Source of the DNA: a virus | Length of the DNA stretch: 49,450 bases | Direction: 5' to 3' (one strand) | Virus record (IMG/VR): IMGVR_UViG_3300042898_003369 | Span: 1 to 49,450 of that record | Shown here: in pieces, positions 24,511 to 34,919 of the stretch | Position numbering within the stretch: the stretch's first letter is position 1 | Layout: the number at the start of each line of letters is the position of its first letter | Made by a program: the position numbers and the translations under genes | The notes under the pieces: model-generated | Databases searched by the model: none | What the model saw: only the letters and a program-made list of their open reading frames with translations | Told to the model about the DNA's origin: nothing

Positions 24511-24713
24511 AGATCAGGATACCCGATTTCTCGGGACCATTCCCATTCTTGCCACAACATTCTAGCGAAATCGTCGTCAGGATCATGACGGCGCATTTCT
24601 AATTCTGCTAGACCCGGTGCTGAGATTGCAGCATCCATTTCCCACGATAGCCAAAACCACTCACCCTTCTTAAGAAGGTTGTTGGTAATGAGACATCGAA
24701 TGTCTTTAGGCAT
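24507..24713 (-). CDS. Hypothetical protein, 68 aa, Trp-rich
   Basis: MPKDIRCLITNNLLKKGEWF followed by WLSWEMDAAISAPG, with an acidic Trp-containing tail (WQEWEWSREIGYPDL). It starts 1 nt after the 24715 gene and presumably shares its late transcript. It converges with the 23644 gene (4-nt overlap). No known motif. Confidence 0.6.
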   Translation of the reverse strand: MPKDIRCLITNNLLKKGEWFWLSWEMDAAISAPGLAELEMRRHDPDDDFARMLWQEWEWSREIGYPDL

Positions 24714-24714
24714 A

Positions 24715-24951
24715 TTAATTTACATAGAAGCCAGTAAGACCATTAAATGTATTAACAGCATATACTTGGAAAGGTAAAATATAGGGCGTGTTATTAATTG
24801 TAAGAACAGAATTTAATGTATTACCTGTACCACTTACAAACTGAACAGACATAGTAACTCCTGCTGCACCACCAGAAATTAAAAGACCTTTATGCTTAGG
24901 TATTCTTGAACCGACTGTAATTGGATTTGCTGAGAAGTATTTATCGTACAT
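24715..24951 (-). CDS. Small beta-rich late protein, possible virion spike/decoration component
   Basis: The 78-aa sequence alternates short beta strands with Gly/Asn turns (GLLISGGAAGVTMSVQFVSG, then LTINNTPYILPFQVYAVN) and ends in GLTGFYVN. This resembles small phage spike-base or decoration proteins. The resemblance is of pattern only. A late-type box (TCTAAATA) lies 8 nt upstream on this strand, in keeping with a structural role. Confidence 0.6.
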   Translation of the reverse strand: MYDKYFSANPITVGSRIPKHKGLLISGGAAGVTMSVQFVSGTGNTLNSVLTINNTPYILPFQVYAVNTFNGLTGFYVN

Positions 24952-24959
24952 GATACAAA

Positions 24960-24967
24960 TATTTAGA
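24960..24967 (-). promoter_or_regulatory. Late-promoter-like box on the minus strand
   Basis: TCTAAATA read on the minus strand, 8 nt before the ATG at 24951. The leader would be about 3 nt. Confidence 0.5.
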
Positions 24968-24969
24968 GT

Positions 24970-25248
24970 TTATATTATATTCCAAAATCTATCTAATTCT
25001 TCTTTAGTTTTGGCATGATTGACCATCCAAATACAATGATAACAATTACTAGGAACGGACTTACACACACCCACATGGTATCCAGAACCTTCATTATACT
25101 GGGCAACAACAACTTTATAGGGAGTTTTAGATTCTACCTCATTTATAAAATTTTGAACAAATTCTGGGTAAATCTTTTTAGGGATTTCCACAGGCTTTTT
25201 ATTGTATTTGCGTTTAGGTTGAGTAGATGTTTTGCGAGGTCTGGGCAT
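24970..25248 (-). CDS. Hypothetical protein, 92 aa, basic N-terminus
   Basis: A basic Pro/Lys tail (MPRPRKTSTQPKRKYNKKPV) precedes an alpha/beta part with YKVVVAQYNEGSGYHVG and three Cys (VCKSVPSNCYHCIW). The start codon lies inside the late promoter of the oppositely directed 25259 gene. No clear promoter was found for it. The function is unknown. Confidence 0.6.
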   Translation of the reverse strand: MPRPRKTSTQPKRKYNKKPVEIPKKIYPEFVQNFINEVESKTPYKVVVAQYNEGSGYHVGVCKSVPSNCYHCIWMVNHAKTKEELDRFWNII

Positions 25249-25253
25249 AAATA
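25246..25253 (+). promoter_or_regulatory. Late promoter of the 25259 gene, predicted leaderless
   Basis: CATAAATA with 5 nt (ATAAT) before the ATG at 25259. The 13-nt block is identical to that before the 13537 gene. Confidence 0.75.
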
Positions 25254-25258
25254 ATAAT

Positions 25259-25441
25259 ATGAAAGATATAAACGAAGGAAATGTATATAACGTTGAAACT
25301 TCTAAGCCATCTGTAAATAGAAGTTCTGAATTAAAAGATGTTACTAAAGTTATGATGGATCAATTTTGGCAGGCTATGGCTCGTCAAAATGTAACACCTG
25401 AAAAAGCCAAAGAAATTATAAAAACAACTTTTAGCAAGTAG
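25259..25441 (+). CDS. Small late protein, 60 aa
   Basis: The start at 25259 is set by the late box 5 nt upstream. An N-terminal polar part (MKDINEGNVYNVETSKPS) precedes a helix (ELKDVTKVMMDQFWQAMARQ) and a Lys-rich end (PEKAKEIIKTTFSK). INE occurs at residues 4-6. No family was recognised. Size and class suggest a minor virion or head protein. Confidence 0.65.
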   Translation: MKDINEGNVYNVETSKPSVNRSSELKDVTKVMMDQFWQAMARQNVTPEKAKEIIKTTFSK

Positions 25442-25639
25442 TTATATAACTCCTAAAGTTTGTGCCATTTTTGAATTGCTGTTAAAATGTTCATTAAATT
25501 GTTCTACCAATTTTTCCTTATGGTCAACTAATTTGTTATATTCCTTTAAACTAGTCTTTCCATCGGTTTCACACTTACCAATGTGCTTTAAAGTTTCACC
25601 ATAGTCGTAGATCATTTCTTCTAATTTCTTGTTAGTCAT
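25442..25639 (-). CDS. Small helical early protein, 65 aa
   Basis: MTNKKLEEMIYDYGETLKHI followed by a helical Lys/Glu-rich stretch and FNEHFNSNSKMAQTLGVI. It is predicted all-helical, probably a two-helix coiled coil. An early promoter with its -10 box 9 nt before the ATG precedes it. The function is unknown. It ends directly against the 25259 gene (adjacent stop codons). Confidence 0.65.
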   Translation of the reverse strand: MTNKKLEEMIYDYGETLKHIGKCETDGKTSLKEYNKLVDHKEKLVEQFNEHFNSNSKMAQTLGVI

Positions 25640-25641
25640 AA

Positions 25642-25649
25642 TATAAATA
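25642..25649 (+). promoter_or_regulatory. Late promoter of the 3079-aa gene
   Basis: Exact TATAAATA. The ATG of the giant gene is 30 nt downstream, so this transcript should have a leader of about 25 nt, unlike most late genes here. The last base is shared with the minus-strand -10 box at 25649-25654. Confidence 0.7.
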
Positions 25650-25676
25650 GTATACGAGACAATACTTAAAAGTCAA
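25649..25676 (-). promoter_or_regulatory. Sigma70-type early promoter overlapping a late promoter
   Basis: On the minus strand: TTGACT (25671-25676), 16 nt, TATACT (25649-25654), 9 nt to the ATG at 25639. The leader would be about 3 nt. Confidence 0.8.
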
Positions 25677-25679
25677 ATA

Positions 25680-28600
25680 ATGCATCCACTTTTACTTAAT
25701 ACTAATATTACATACACTGTTCTGATGCCGACTCAATTATTTGGTCTCATTGAACATCCTGTGGTTGGATATTGGAAACAAGGTGAAACTTGGGGTAATA
25801 CAGCTGGGCTTACCTATATGTGGCATTATGTTAAGTATCCTACTGGTATTCTTGGACCAAAGGGTGCTTGCTTGGATGCAGGTCAATTTCCTAGAGCAGA
25901 TGGAACAAATACTCCACCAACGGTATCAGAATGGCCTGGAGCGGGAAGCCAAAATATTTCTGATATTGATTGGTCTATAAGTCCATGGAATACATCCACT
26001 GGTTATATTGGAATGACATTTGGTTCTCCAGGTTTTATAACAAAATCAGATGTTGATGACATTATACGAAACTATTCGCATATTCCAAATAAATACCGAA
26101 CATTTTACCCACCAAGATCGTGGAGAGCTTTAGACGGAATTGGTGTAGGACCAATAGGTATTACTGGAACAGAATATATTACTATTGATACAGCGGGTGG
26201 TACTCAAACTTATCGTACTCATTGGTTAAAACGTAAAATAAATTTTCTTAGTAATGAATTAAATACTGTTTATAGATATATGGGTTTATCTGGATTTACT
26301 TGTGCTCATTTTGATATAGATGATGAATATTTTGGTATGGCTGGGATCGGGGATATGAGAGGTATTGGTACTATTGGGCTTCGTCCTTCTGTTACTAATG
26401 GTGGTAATAGTTTTATTAATAACGTAGTATATCCAGCAAATTCTCAAAATAGTTCTAACTGGTATGCAAATTTTAATGGAATATGTGCGGTTCCAGATTC
26501 ATTAATATTACAAGGAATTACATCTAATAGAGCTTTTCTTTTAAGAAGAGGATTTACTACTACCAATGGAAACTGGAGAAATGTTGATGGGTTAACAGCT
26601 CTTGGAAATTGTTCTGCTCAAGGAAATATTGCTGCAGGTGGAACTCCATTTGCATCGTGGTTTGGACCAGAATACTATAGTGCATGGAAAGATTGGGTTG
26701 GATATTTTATCACGGATCTTATTACTGATTTTAAACAAATAAATGGAATTTGTGCCGATAATTCTTTATCTGCTGATTATGACTATTATAAGACAAATGC
26801 CGAAATACATAATTATTCTAATCCAACACCAAGTGGTACATCAAATTCTCCAACAATTTTAACAAAATCTGCTTCCGATTATGTTCCATTTACTTCACCA
26901 ACAGCCTTTCAAGATTTGGGTGTATTTAATTATTATTCATATAATGATCATGGTAATTTAGGTTCTTTTTATAATACATATAGTTCAGTTGCTGGGGATA
27001 TTTCTAGTACTGCATTTTATGGTCCGGCAGAGGTTGATGTGTATGCCAATGGCGAATACCAAATTGACAGAACATTAGATCAAAGAGGCAATAGTTATGG
27101 ATTTGCTTTTGGTGGAAATACATTTGGTAAAGCTCTTGTTCAAGTATATGAGTATTATTTTGGTTTATATAGTAAATTCAGATTTTCAAATCCTTCGTTG
27201 TGGAATCAAAATGATGCCCGTAAATGGATACCCGCAAATTATCTTGGATCAACTGCTCCAGGACAGTTAGTAACATGTTTTACATGTGCTGAAACTCTTG
27301 GTAATTGTGGTTTCTTTAAATTTGATCCAACTGGTATTAATGGATCGAGTGCTGCAAACCAAAATAAAGTTGGATTTGATCGGACACCAGCATATATTGG
27401 CTGGCATTTAAATCCGGTTTGGGGAATTAATGTTCAGACTTTTAATGGTGGTGCTACATTAGGACCAGTAAATTATATTCCAATCAGAGGATTTGATGTA
27501 CTTGGTGGTTTATCAGCTGGTGCAGAATCTAAAAGAAAGCTTGGTGGCTCTACTACTTGGAGTACATTAACAGGTGCTTTAGATCCATGTGGAAATCCAG
27601 TTCCAGGTAATACTTTACCACCTGGAACAATTTATAATAACTATTGGTCACACTGGTATCCAATGGCATATATGTCTCTTCTTGAACAAGTAAGATTTGG
27701 AAGACACGTTGCCAGAGTAAATGTTGCTGATGCAGTAAATCAAAGAAATGACCCAACCAATTATCCTGGAATAAGTGGTTCTGCATGGAATAAAATTCAA
27801 AAACCAATTCAAGTATGGATTGCTAGTCAAAAATATTTTACTAATAGTACAGATATATCTGATAATAAACCATTTTCCAATTATATGTATATTCCACAAG
27901 GAGTAACATTTAATTATACTTTAACAACAAGTATGGCTACAGGTATTACATATATCTATGGTGATGTTGGACCCATGTATTATGAAAATATGAGACACCA
28001 ATATTTAAATAAAGTTGGTAAGTTTACATATTATAATCCACCAGATCATTATACTACAACATCAATTTCAAATACTCCACCATATGTTACACAAAATGGT
28101 GTTTTTCCCAAGTATTATCCACAAGCTAATACTCAAACTCCACAAAGAGTTGGTGGCATCACATCATTTGGTGTCTGTGGTGCGATGATGCTTTCGGATG
28201 TTAGAAAAGTTAATACAATTATTGGTGAATGCCACACTGTTGGTAATGGTACTGTTAAAGAAACATTATATCTTGCTCCAGTAAATATGGATGAGAGATC
28301 ATATTTGATTTCTGGTGCACAAAAAATAAATACTAATTTCCTTTGGCGTATTACATTTGCACATCCAGCAACAGATCCTGCACCCATTATAGTTCGTGGT
28401 ATGTGTTCTGGTATTACTACAGCATACAATATCAGTGGAGTTACAGATTACATCAATAATCCAAATAATAAATTTGGTATATGGTGGAATAGTGGAAATC
28501 TGGAAATTCCAATTGTTGAAAACCCACCAGTATCTGAAGCACAAAGACTGAATACATTAAGTCTTCCAGAAAATCCAAAGTTTATGTTCAATGCAGAAAC

Positions 28601-31600
28601 TACTGCTGAATCTAGAAACATTGTTCCTAAAAATTATGTAAACCCAGATCTTTTCTGCACACTTAATTCACCATATGGTTATTGGAATCAAGCAGAACGT
28701 TGGGGCAGTCAAAATGGTTTGACATATATGTGGCCCAATGTAGAATTTATTCGTGGAAGAAATGGCCCAAGTCAAAGTGATTTAAATGCAGGAATATTTC
28801 CACCGAGTGCTGGTGTAGATCAAGGATGGACTGGTGTTGGATATAATAATTTTCCTGATGTTGATATCGATATGTCAACCTTTCCATGGAATAGTGCAAC
28901 AGGTTATATTGGTTTAACCTTTGGTGCAACTGGTTTTTATAGTATTGCTGGATTAAACCGAGTAATTCAAGACCACAGTTGGATTCCAAACAAATATAGA
29001 GTTGTGATGGCAAGTAGGTGGTGGAGAGCAGAATCTAATAGTCCGATTATGGATACCGAAGCTATTGTGTTAACTGGTGATCGTAGATCTTCTACCGCGT
29101 TTAAAACCCCATGGTTAAAACGCAAAATGAATTTCCTACGTGCCGAGTTAAAGGCAATATATTCACATCTTTCTGCTAATGGTTTTACCATGGCACATTT
29201 TGATTTAGATGATGAAATATATGGTTATCTAGACTATCGTGGTATTGGTATATCCGGAGGAATACGTATTGGTGATTCCAATTTTTATTCAAAATGGCTC
29301 TATCCTAATAATACACCAACTGGATCTAAATGGTATTCAACATTTTATGGTGCATCTGCTGCTCCAGATTCTTTTATTACTCGTGGCATCACTTCTATGC
29401 GAGCAAACCTTTTGGCAAAGGGATTTACAAGTAATCCATCAAATTGGAGATATGTTGAAGGTTTGACTGCCATAGGTGGATCTATTGATAATGTACCAGG
29501 AAATCTTGCAGGTGATGGGTCATTTGAAATTTTAGGATATGAACATCAAGCTGCAATTAAAGATTGGTATGCTGGTCACTGGACTGATATGGTAGATGAT
29601 TTTAAATTATATAATGGAATTGTTGCCGACAATTCATTATCTGCGGATTATGGATATTACAAATTAAATAATGCAGTAATTAATTTTACAAATCCATCTT
29701 ATACAAATAATTTTTATGTAAATAATACTAAAGATCATATTAGTGATGCATTAACTCGTACAAGTACTGATTATGTTCCGTTTGTTACTAATAATATTAC
29801 ATCAGCATCTGATAAAAGAATGCAAGATTATTATCAGTATAATGATGCATTTAGTTTAGAGTCGTGTCAAAATTTATATACAGAACAAGTAGGTGATGTT
29901 GGTTCAATACATGCCTACGGCGGTATAATGGCAGATATTGACCCAAATAGCAATTCTCCAAGAATTATTGATAGAAATTTAGATTGGAGAGGTAATACAT
30001 ACGGATTAGTCATCAATGGTATTACATATGGTAAAAATGTTGGTGGTTGGTATTGGTCGTGGGGAGCAATGGGTAGAAAATATGGATATTCTTCTCCCGA
30101 AGCAAGTACAACATATGCTAAAAAATGGGTACCTGCAAATTGGGTCGGAATCAGTGGACCTGCACAAATACTTCAATGCTATTCATGTGCTGAAATAATG
30201 GGAAGTACTGGGTTCTTTAGATATGATCCTACAGGATCTAATGGTTCCTGCGCAGCAAGTATAACTAAAGTTGGTTTTGATAGAGCACCACATTATATTT
30301 CCTGGCATTTAAATCCAGTATGGGGAATTAATGTTAATAGACTATCGTCTGGTTATGTTGCAGGTCCAGCTAATTATATACCATTATATGGTCCCGATAC
30401 ATTAAATGGATTATCTTTTGGAGGCAAAACAAAATATTGGACGGGAGCCAATACTACTATTTCAGTTGATAAAGTAGATCCTTGTGGTAATCCATTCCCA
30501 GGAAATACATTGCCTGCTGGAACAATTTATAATAATTATTGGACTCATTGGTATCCAATGGGATATATGGCATTAATGTCAGACGTTAAGTGGGGAAGAC
30601 AAGTAGCCAAATCAAATGTAGCGAAAGCAATATATGAAAGAAATGATCCTAACAATCATCCCAAGATAACAGGAAGTAATTGGTACGGAATACAAAAACC
30701 AATTAATACATGGGTTGCTCATCAAAAATGGACTAGTGATGCTAGCCTAGACATTAGTGATGAATCTAATTTATTTGGTAGTGCATATTATATTCCTGAA
30801 GGATTAACATTTGGATATCGTACTAGAGTTGATGCAGAATCAACTCAATTAGACGGCTTTACATTTATGTATGGTGAAGCAGGACCAATGTATTATGAAA
30901 ATATACGCCATCAGTATTTAAATAAAACTGGACGTTATTCTTATTGGAATCCTAGTATATATGATATGACTGCTTCGGATGGAACTCCATTATCATTTAT
31001 GAATGAATCAGTATGTTTTGGTGGAAGACGATACACTCAAGCACAAACATCTCCAACAAAAATTGGTGGTCTTACTTGCATGGGTATATGTGGTGCTATT
31101 AAAATGGCACTCGCAAGAAAAATTAATACTGTTATTGGAGAATGCCAAACTATTGGTAATGGTACTGTGTGGGAAACAACATATCTTGCTCCAATGAATA
31201 TGGATGAAAGATCATACATTATCTCGGGGGCACAGAAGGTTGATGGTAATTATGTTTGGCGTATTACCTTTGCTCATCCAGCAACACAATCTCCAATTAT
31301 TGTAAGAGGATCTGTTAGTGGTATTACAACAGCATATTATGTAAATGGTATTACAAATTATATTGGAACTCCTAATAATAAATTTGGTATATGGTGGAAT
31401 ACAGACCGTTATGAAATTCCAGTAGTAGAAAACCCACCAGTATCAGAAGCAGAAAGATTAGGAGTTCTCAATCTTCCTGGAGCATCGGCATTTAGTTATA
31501 ACCCATTAACAATGACACAAGCTGTAGAAGCTTCCAATGGTATTGAGGTTGTTACTGATATTGTTAATCTATCATTTAATGCTACCGAAAGAGCCGCAAC

Positions 31601-34600
31601 GATTCCACCGATGTTGGCTAACAATATTAAATATGGTGAACTTTTATATGAACAGAATGTATCTGCTAGTTTTGGACCAAATTTTACAGTAAATGGGGCA
31701 TCGTATCAAAATTTGGTAAGAACTTCTCTTAATCAATTTTATGGGAATACAGCAAATAAAAATTATTTTGGTATAGATCCATATCATTTAGTTCTTGACT
31801 ATGAATCTGATATGACAAATTATATTAATGGAGATGTTGATCCAATTGCTGGTTTATCATGCGCAAAAGCAATTGATCTTCTTAATAATCTATTAGCTTA
31901 TACTAAAGCCGTTTCTCCTAATTCTATAATTTATGAATATAACTGCCCATCATTACCATACTATTTTGCATTTACTACAGGTAATGCATGCACATGGGCT
32001 GGTAAATCAACTGCAGTTACGCTTGTTGATTATGAAAATGAAAAAACTCGATTAAAGACACAACATCAAAATAAAATATCCTTATTCAAAGCTAACACAG
32101 ATCGTGTAGATATTGAAGCCTATCCAAAATACACCGATGCCTTTAAATATGCAAAGGATACCGATGCAGCTTCATCACAACTTATATATAATAATACTTT
32201 AAGTGCTAGTCAAGTATTATTAAATAATTATCCAAAATCAGTACCAACACAAATCTTTAGTAGTTTTACTGTTTCGGATGGGAGTGAATATATATTAACC
32301 GGCACAGCTAGTAATTCGATAACAGGTTATACTGGATTACAAAATTACCAATCACTTGTAAGCTTTAATCCTCATTTGGGAACTTATACTCTTAAACCAG
32401 CAACCGATGCCGGTGTTAAGAAAATGTTTATATGGTTCCCATTACAATATATTATTAATATTTCCAAATTTGCAGCAGGAAATTGTTGGGGAGTATTGCC
32501 AGGTAATTTTGGTGTAGCTGGATCATACATTTATCAAGCCAGAAAAGTATTAAATGATCTTTGGTGTGATACACAAACTTCAATATATACAATTCCACAA
32601 ACTGCTCTTTCAAGTTATGCCTTTAAATACACTCTACCTTTAGGTAATGATGAAGTATGGAGAGGAACAACGGGTGTAATGCCACCTAATGTAGACGGAA
32701 GAACTGCAGATGTACAAAGGTTGGCACTCCAAGCTGGAATATCTAAAGCAGTTCAAATAGCAAGATTGTTTAAATCTTATGCCGGAGATACAGGACCACT
32801 TACACAAGATTGTGCTCTTGTTATTTCAAGAGGTTCAACATTCATTCAAGGTCTTACTGCATATAATGGAAACTTATCATATGTGCCATATGACCCAAGT
32901 ATCTTTACAACAACGGGTTCAACTGTTACTGCTCAATTGGCTTCTTTAGCAAATAATTATCTTCCAACATTACAAACAGAGACTGGAAGATATACGAGAG
33001 CATATACAAATGCTGATGTTCCATTATATAATCGATATTCTAGTACTATAACACCGAATGGTTCTTTGTCAAATTGTAGTAATCCAATGATTACACAAAT
33101 TGTTGCTTTGACTGGCTCAGATACTAATATAGGAAACTGGATTCGTACATCAGGGTTTAATTTAGCATTTGGTTGGAAAGTTGGTGATGCAAGAGTTGCA
33201 GATGGACGTTCTATATCTCCTGGCAGTACAACATATCAAGCAACAGTATTAAATAATGCAAATACAATTTTAAGTGAAATTTCTACTCACGTTCCATTTG
33301 AAAGATATGGATGGACTATTAGTGATTGTGATTTCAATCCTAATTTATTAATTTATTCTGGAAATGAGCCAGTCAATGATGGAAAATATCTAGGAAGTGC
33401 ATGGTATAACAACGGTGTAATTTCTATGATGCATGCATTGGGTACGGCTGGTATGACAACTGGCTTAGAAACTAAATTAAGAGGATTGTTAGAAGGTGAA
33501 ATTTATGGTTTAGTTGCCAACTGGGAATCAAAATATGCTTGGTATACTAAAGGACAGTTAACAGGATTGCCTACTGGATCCGGACAACCAAATACCAATC
33601 AATGGATTGAACCAGCGGCGGCTTTACTAAACATTTCTTTATATCTTGGAGATAAAAAGTTCTTACCATCATATAATCTTGGTGTTGCACTATTAGCTGA
33701 ATCTTTTGCTTATGAAGGTGCTGATGGTGGATTTGCTGAAGGATTTGGTTATGCCCAACAAACTGTTGGTGAAATGGTCAATTCAGTTAATTATATGGTT
33801 GCAACTGGAGATACACGACTCGTAGATCCAGTCAAGTTCCCATTTCTACAAAATTATTGGCAATGGGCTATTGATTCTCAATTACCTGGAAATTATATTA
33901 TTAATTGTCAAGATAATAGAGGTGGTCAACAAGCAGATTATACTATAGGATATTATTGGCCGTCTATTCTTGCAAGTGTATTGTCATACCAAGGTAATAC
34001 AGCATTAGCTAATTTTAAATATCTATTCCCCAGAAGTCTTCCTGATTTGCAGGGTTTACAATATACTATTGCGGCTCAAGGTATTACTGCAGCATTAACG
34101 ATTCCAAATTATAAATTTTATCCAGATAAACAACAAGTCATTTGGAGAACTGGTAGAGACAAACCATCAGTCATTGGTAATCCATATGATGCTATTAATT
34201 CTGGTACATTTGGTAATACAGCTACACCACATTATGCTATCTGGGCAAAGGGATCATCAGTTAAAGAAGGACACAAACATACCGATCAAGCACATATAAG
34301 TGTGTATCAAGGATATAAAGTTATTCTTATGGACTGTGGTGTCGATTATGATACTTCAAATCCATTATTAATAAATCCTATGGACACACTAATGGAAGCT
34401 ACTGGTCATAATATGATGCAGGTTGATGCTGTTGCTAGAAGTGTTGTAGTTGCTGCTCCTATTACAGTTGCAACACTTGGTGCAACTACTGGTAATATTA
34501 CTATTGATGGAACCTGTGCATACACTAATATTAATAATTGTACAAGAAATATTATTTGGAATTCAAATGGTTTTAATAATCCGTTAACAATAACAATTTC

Positions 34601-34919
34601 TGATAACTTTAATAAAACTATCGGAGTAACAGCAGGATTAGAAGTTTATCGATTCCATACAGGAAATACAAATGGAATTTCTATAACAGGAAGTGGAACT
34701 GGATGGACTGCTGCTTGGGATAACGTGACAATGGGAATTACTAGTAATTTTAGCATTACAATTGGACAAACTGGTTTTAATGATTTTACTCAATTAGTTC
34801 AAAGTGGTACAAATATTGGTAACCCTAGAGTTCATAAAATGCTTAATATAAGTACCGTTGGGCTTATTCCAGCAGGAAATACATTTAGCTTAACTACAAA
34901 GCTTATTGTAACCCCATAA
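25680..34919 (+). CDS. Giant 3079-aa late protein: duplicated carbohydrate-active-like module and heparinase II/III-like lyase domain
   Basis: Probably a tail fibre/spike with depolymerase activity. Two ~970-residue modules (about 29-963 and 997-1934) repeat the same landmarks. These are GLTYMW, IPNKYR, LKRKxNFL, AHFDxDDE, ADNSLSADY, WHLNPVWGIN, YYENxRHQYLNK, MDERSY and NPPVSEA. The conserved acidic AHFDxDDE and DNSLSAD sites suit a glycoside-hydrolase barrel, though no family is identified. A third region (about 1935-2280) has LDYESDM and VDIEAYPKY, again barrel-like. The C-terminal ~750 residues show heparinase/alginate-lyase features: ADGGFAEGFGY (~2680), QQVIWRTGRDKP, GHKHTDQAHISVYQGY (~2863), LMDCGVDY and GHNMMQVD (~2908). 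There is no signal peptide, as expected for a virion part. It is by far the largest gene here. Confidence 0.8.
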   Translation: MHPLLLNTNITYTVLMPTQLFGLIEHPVVGYWKQGETWGNTAGLTYMWHYVKYPTGILGPKGACLDAGQFPRADGTNTPPTVSEWPGAGSQNISDIDWSISPWNTSTGYIGMTFGSPGFITKSDVDDIIRNYSHIPNKYRTFYPPRSWRALDGIGVGPIGITGTEYITIDTAGGTQTYRTHWLKRKINFLSNELNTVYRYMGLSGFTCAHFDIDDEYFGMAGIGDMRGIGTIGLRPSVTNGGNSFINNVVYPANSQNSSNWYANFNGICAVPDSLILQGITSNRAFLLRRGFTTTNGNWRNVDGLTALGNCSAQGNIAAGGTPFASWFGPEYYSAWKDWVGYFITDLITDFKQINGICADNSLSADYDYYKTNAEIHNYSNPTPSGTSNSPTILTKSASDYVPFTSPTAFQDLGVFNYYSYNDHGNLGSFYNTYSSVAGDISSTAFYGPAEVDVYANGEYQIDRTLDQRGNSYGFAFGGNTFGKALVQVYEYYFGLYSKFRFSNPSLWNQNDARKWIPANYLGSTAPGQLVTCFTCAETLGNCGFFKFDPTGINGSSAANQNKVGFDRTPAYIGWHLNPVWGINVQTFNGGATLGPVNYIPIRGFDVLGGLSAGAESKRKLGGSTTWSTLTGALDPCGNPVPGNTLPPGTIYNNYWSHWYPMAYMSLLEQVRFGRHVARVNVADAVNQRNDPTNYPGISGSAWNKIQKPIQVWIASQKYFTNSTDISDNKPFSNYMYIPQGVTFNYTLTTSMATGITYIYGDVGPMYYENMRHQYLNKVGKFTYYNPPDHYTTTSISNTPPYVTQNGVFPKYYPQANTQTPQRVGGITSFGVCGAMMLSDVRKVNTIIGECHTVGNGTVKETLYLAPVNMDERSYLISGAQKINTNFLWRITFAHPATDPAPIIVRGMCSGITTAYNISGVTDYINNPNNKFGIWWNSGNLEIPIVENPPVSEAQRLNTLSLPENPKFMFNAETTAESRNIVPKNYVNPDLFCTLNSPYGYWNQAERWGSQNGLTYMWPNVEFIRGRNGPSQSDLNAGIFPPSAGVDQGWTGVGYNNFPDVDIDMSTFPWNSATGYIGLTFGATGFYSIAGLNRVIQDHSWIPNKYRVVMASRWWRAESNSPIMDTEAIVLTGDRRSSTAFKTPWLKRKMNFLRAELKAIYSHLSANGFTMAHFDLDDEIYGYLDYRGIGISGGIRIGDSNFYSKWLYPNNTPTGSKWYSTFYGASAAPDSFITRGITSMRANLLAKGFTSNPSNWRYVEGLTAIGGSIDNVPGNLAGDGSFEILGYEHQAAIKDWYAGHWTDMVDDFKLYNGIVADNSLSADYGYYKLNNAVINFTNPSYTNNFYVNNTKDHISDALTRTSTDYVPFVTNNITSASDKRMQDYYQYNDAFSLESCQNLYTEQVGDVGSIHAYGGIMADIDPNSNSPRIIDRNLDWRGNTYGLVINGITYGKNVGGWYWSWGAMGRKYGYSSPEASTTYAKKWVPANWVGISGPAQILQCYSCAEIMGSTGFFRYDPTGSNGSCAASITKVGFDRAPHYISWHLNPVWGINVNRLSSGYVAGPANYIPLYGPDTLNGLSFGGKTKYWTGANTTISVDKVDPCGNPFPGNTLPAGTIYNNYWTHWYPMGYMALMSDVKWGRQVAKSNVAKAIYERNDPNNHPKITGSNWYGIQKPINTWVAHQKWTSDASLDISDESNLFGSAYYIPEGLTFGYRTRVDAESTQLDGFTFMYGEAGPMYYENIRHQYLNKTGRYSYWNPSIYDMTASDGTPLSFMNESVCFGGRRYTQAQTSPTKIGGLTCMGICGAIKMALARKINTVIGECQTIGNGTVWETTYLAPMNMDERSYIISGAQKVDGNYVWRITFAHPATQSPIIVRGSVSGITTAYYVNGITNYIGTPNNKFGIWWNTDRYEIPVVENPPVSEAERLGVLNLPGASAFSYNPLTMTQAVEASNGIEVVTDIVNLSFNATERAATIPPMLANNIKYGELLYEQNVSASFGPNFTVNGASYQNLVRTSLNQFYGNTANKNYFGIDPYHLVLDYESDMTNYINGDVDPIAGLSCAKAIDLLNNLLAYTKAVSPNSIIYEYNCPSLPYYFAFTTGNACTWAGKSTAVTLVDYENEKTRLKTQHQNKISLFKANTDRVDIEAYPKYTDAFKYAKDTDAASSQLIYNNTLSASQVLLNNYPKSVPTQIFSSFTVSDGSEYILTGTASNSITGYTGLQNYQSLVSFNPHLGTYTLKPATDAGVKKMFIWFPLQYIINISKFAAGNCWGVLPGNFGVAGSYIYQARKVLNDLWCDTQTSIYTIPQTALSSYAFKYTLPLGNDEVWRGTTGVMPPNVDGRTADVQRLALQAGISKAVQIARLFKSYAGDTGPLTQDCALVISRGSTFIQGLTAYNGNLSYVPYDPSIFTTTGSTVTAQLASLANNYLPTLQTETGRYTRAYTNADVPLYNRYSSTITPNGSLSNCSNPMITQIVALTGSDTNIGNWIRTSGFNLAFGWKVGDARVADGRSISPGSTTYQATVLNNANTILSEISTHVPFERYGWTISDCDFNPNLLIYSGNEPVNDGKYLGSAWYNNGVISMMHALGTAGMTTGLETKLRGLLEGEIYGLVANWESKYAWYTKGQLTGLPTGSGQPNTNQWIEPAAALLNISLYLGDKKFLPSYNLGVALLAESFAYEGADGGFAEGFGYAQQTVGEMVNSVNYMVATGDTRLVDPVKFPFLQNYWQWAIDSQLPGNYIINCQDNRGGQQADYTIGYYWPSILASVLSYQGNTALANFKYLFPRSLPDLQGLQYTIAAQGITAALTIPNYKFYPDKQQVIWRTGRDKPSVIGNPYDAINSGTFGNTATPHYAIWAKGSSVKEGHKHTDQAHISVYQGYKVILMDCGVDYDTSNPLLINPMDTLMEATGHNMMQVDAVARSVVVAAPITVATLGATTGNITIDGTCAYTNINNCTRNIIWNSNGFNNPLTITISDNFNKTIGVTAGLEVYRFHTGNTNGISITGSGTGWTAAWDNVTMGITSNFSITIGQTGFNDFTQLVQSGTNIGNPRVHKMLNISTVGLIPAGNTFSLTTKLIVTP
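25765..28570 (+). repeat. Internal module copy 1 of the giant protein
   Basis: Encodes roughly residues 29-963, from GYWKQGETWG to NPPVSEAQRL. It is colinear with copy 2 over its whole length with many identical landmark motifs. Nucleotide identity is only moderate by eye, so the duplication is not recent. Confidence 0.85.
28672..31482 (+). repeat. Internal module copy 2 of the giant protein
   Basis: Encodes roughly residues 997-1934, from GYWNQAERWG to NPPVSEAERL. Copy-specific differences are concentrated in loops (for example around the DDE site and before MDERSY), consistent with divergence in ligand specificity. Confidence 0.85.
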
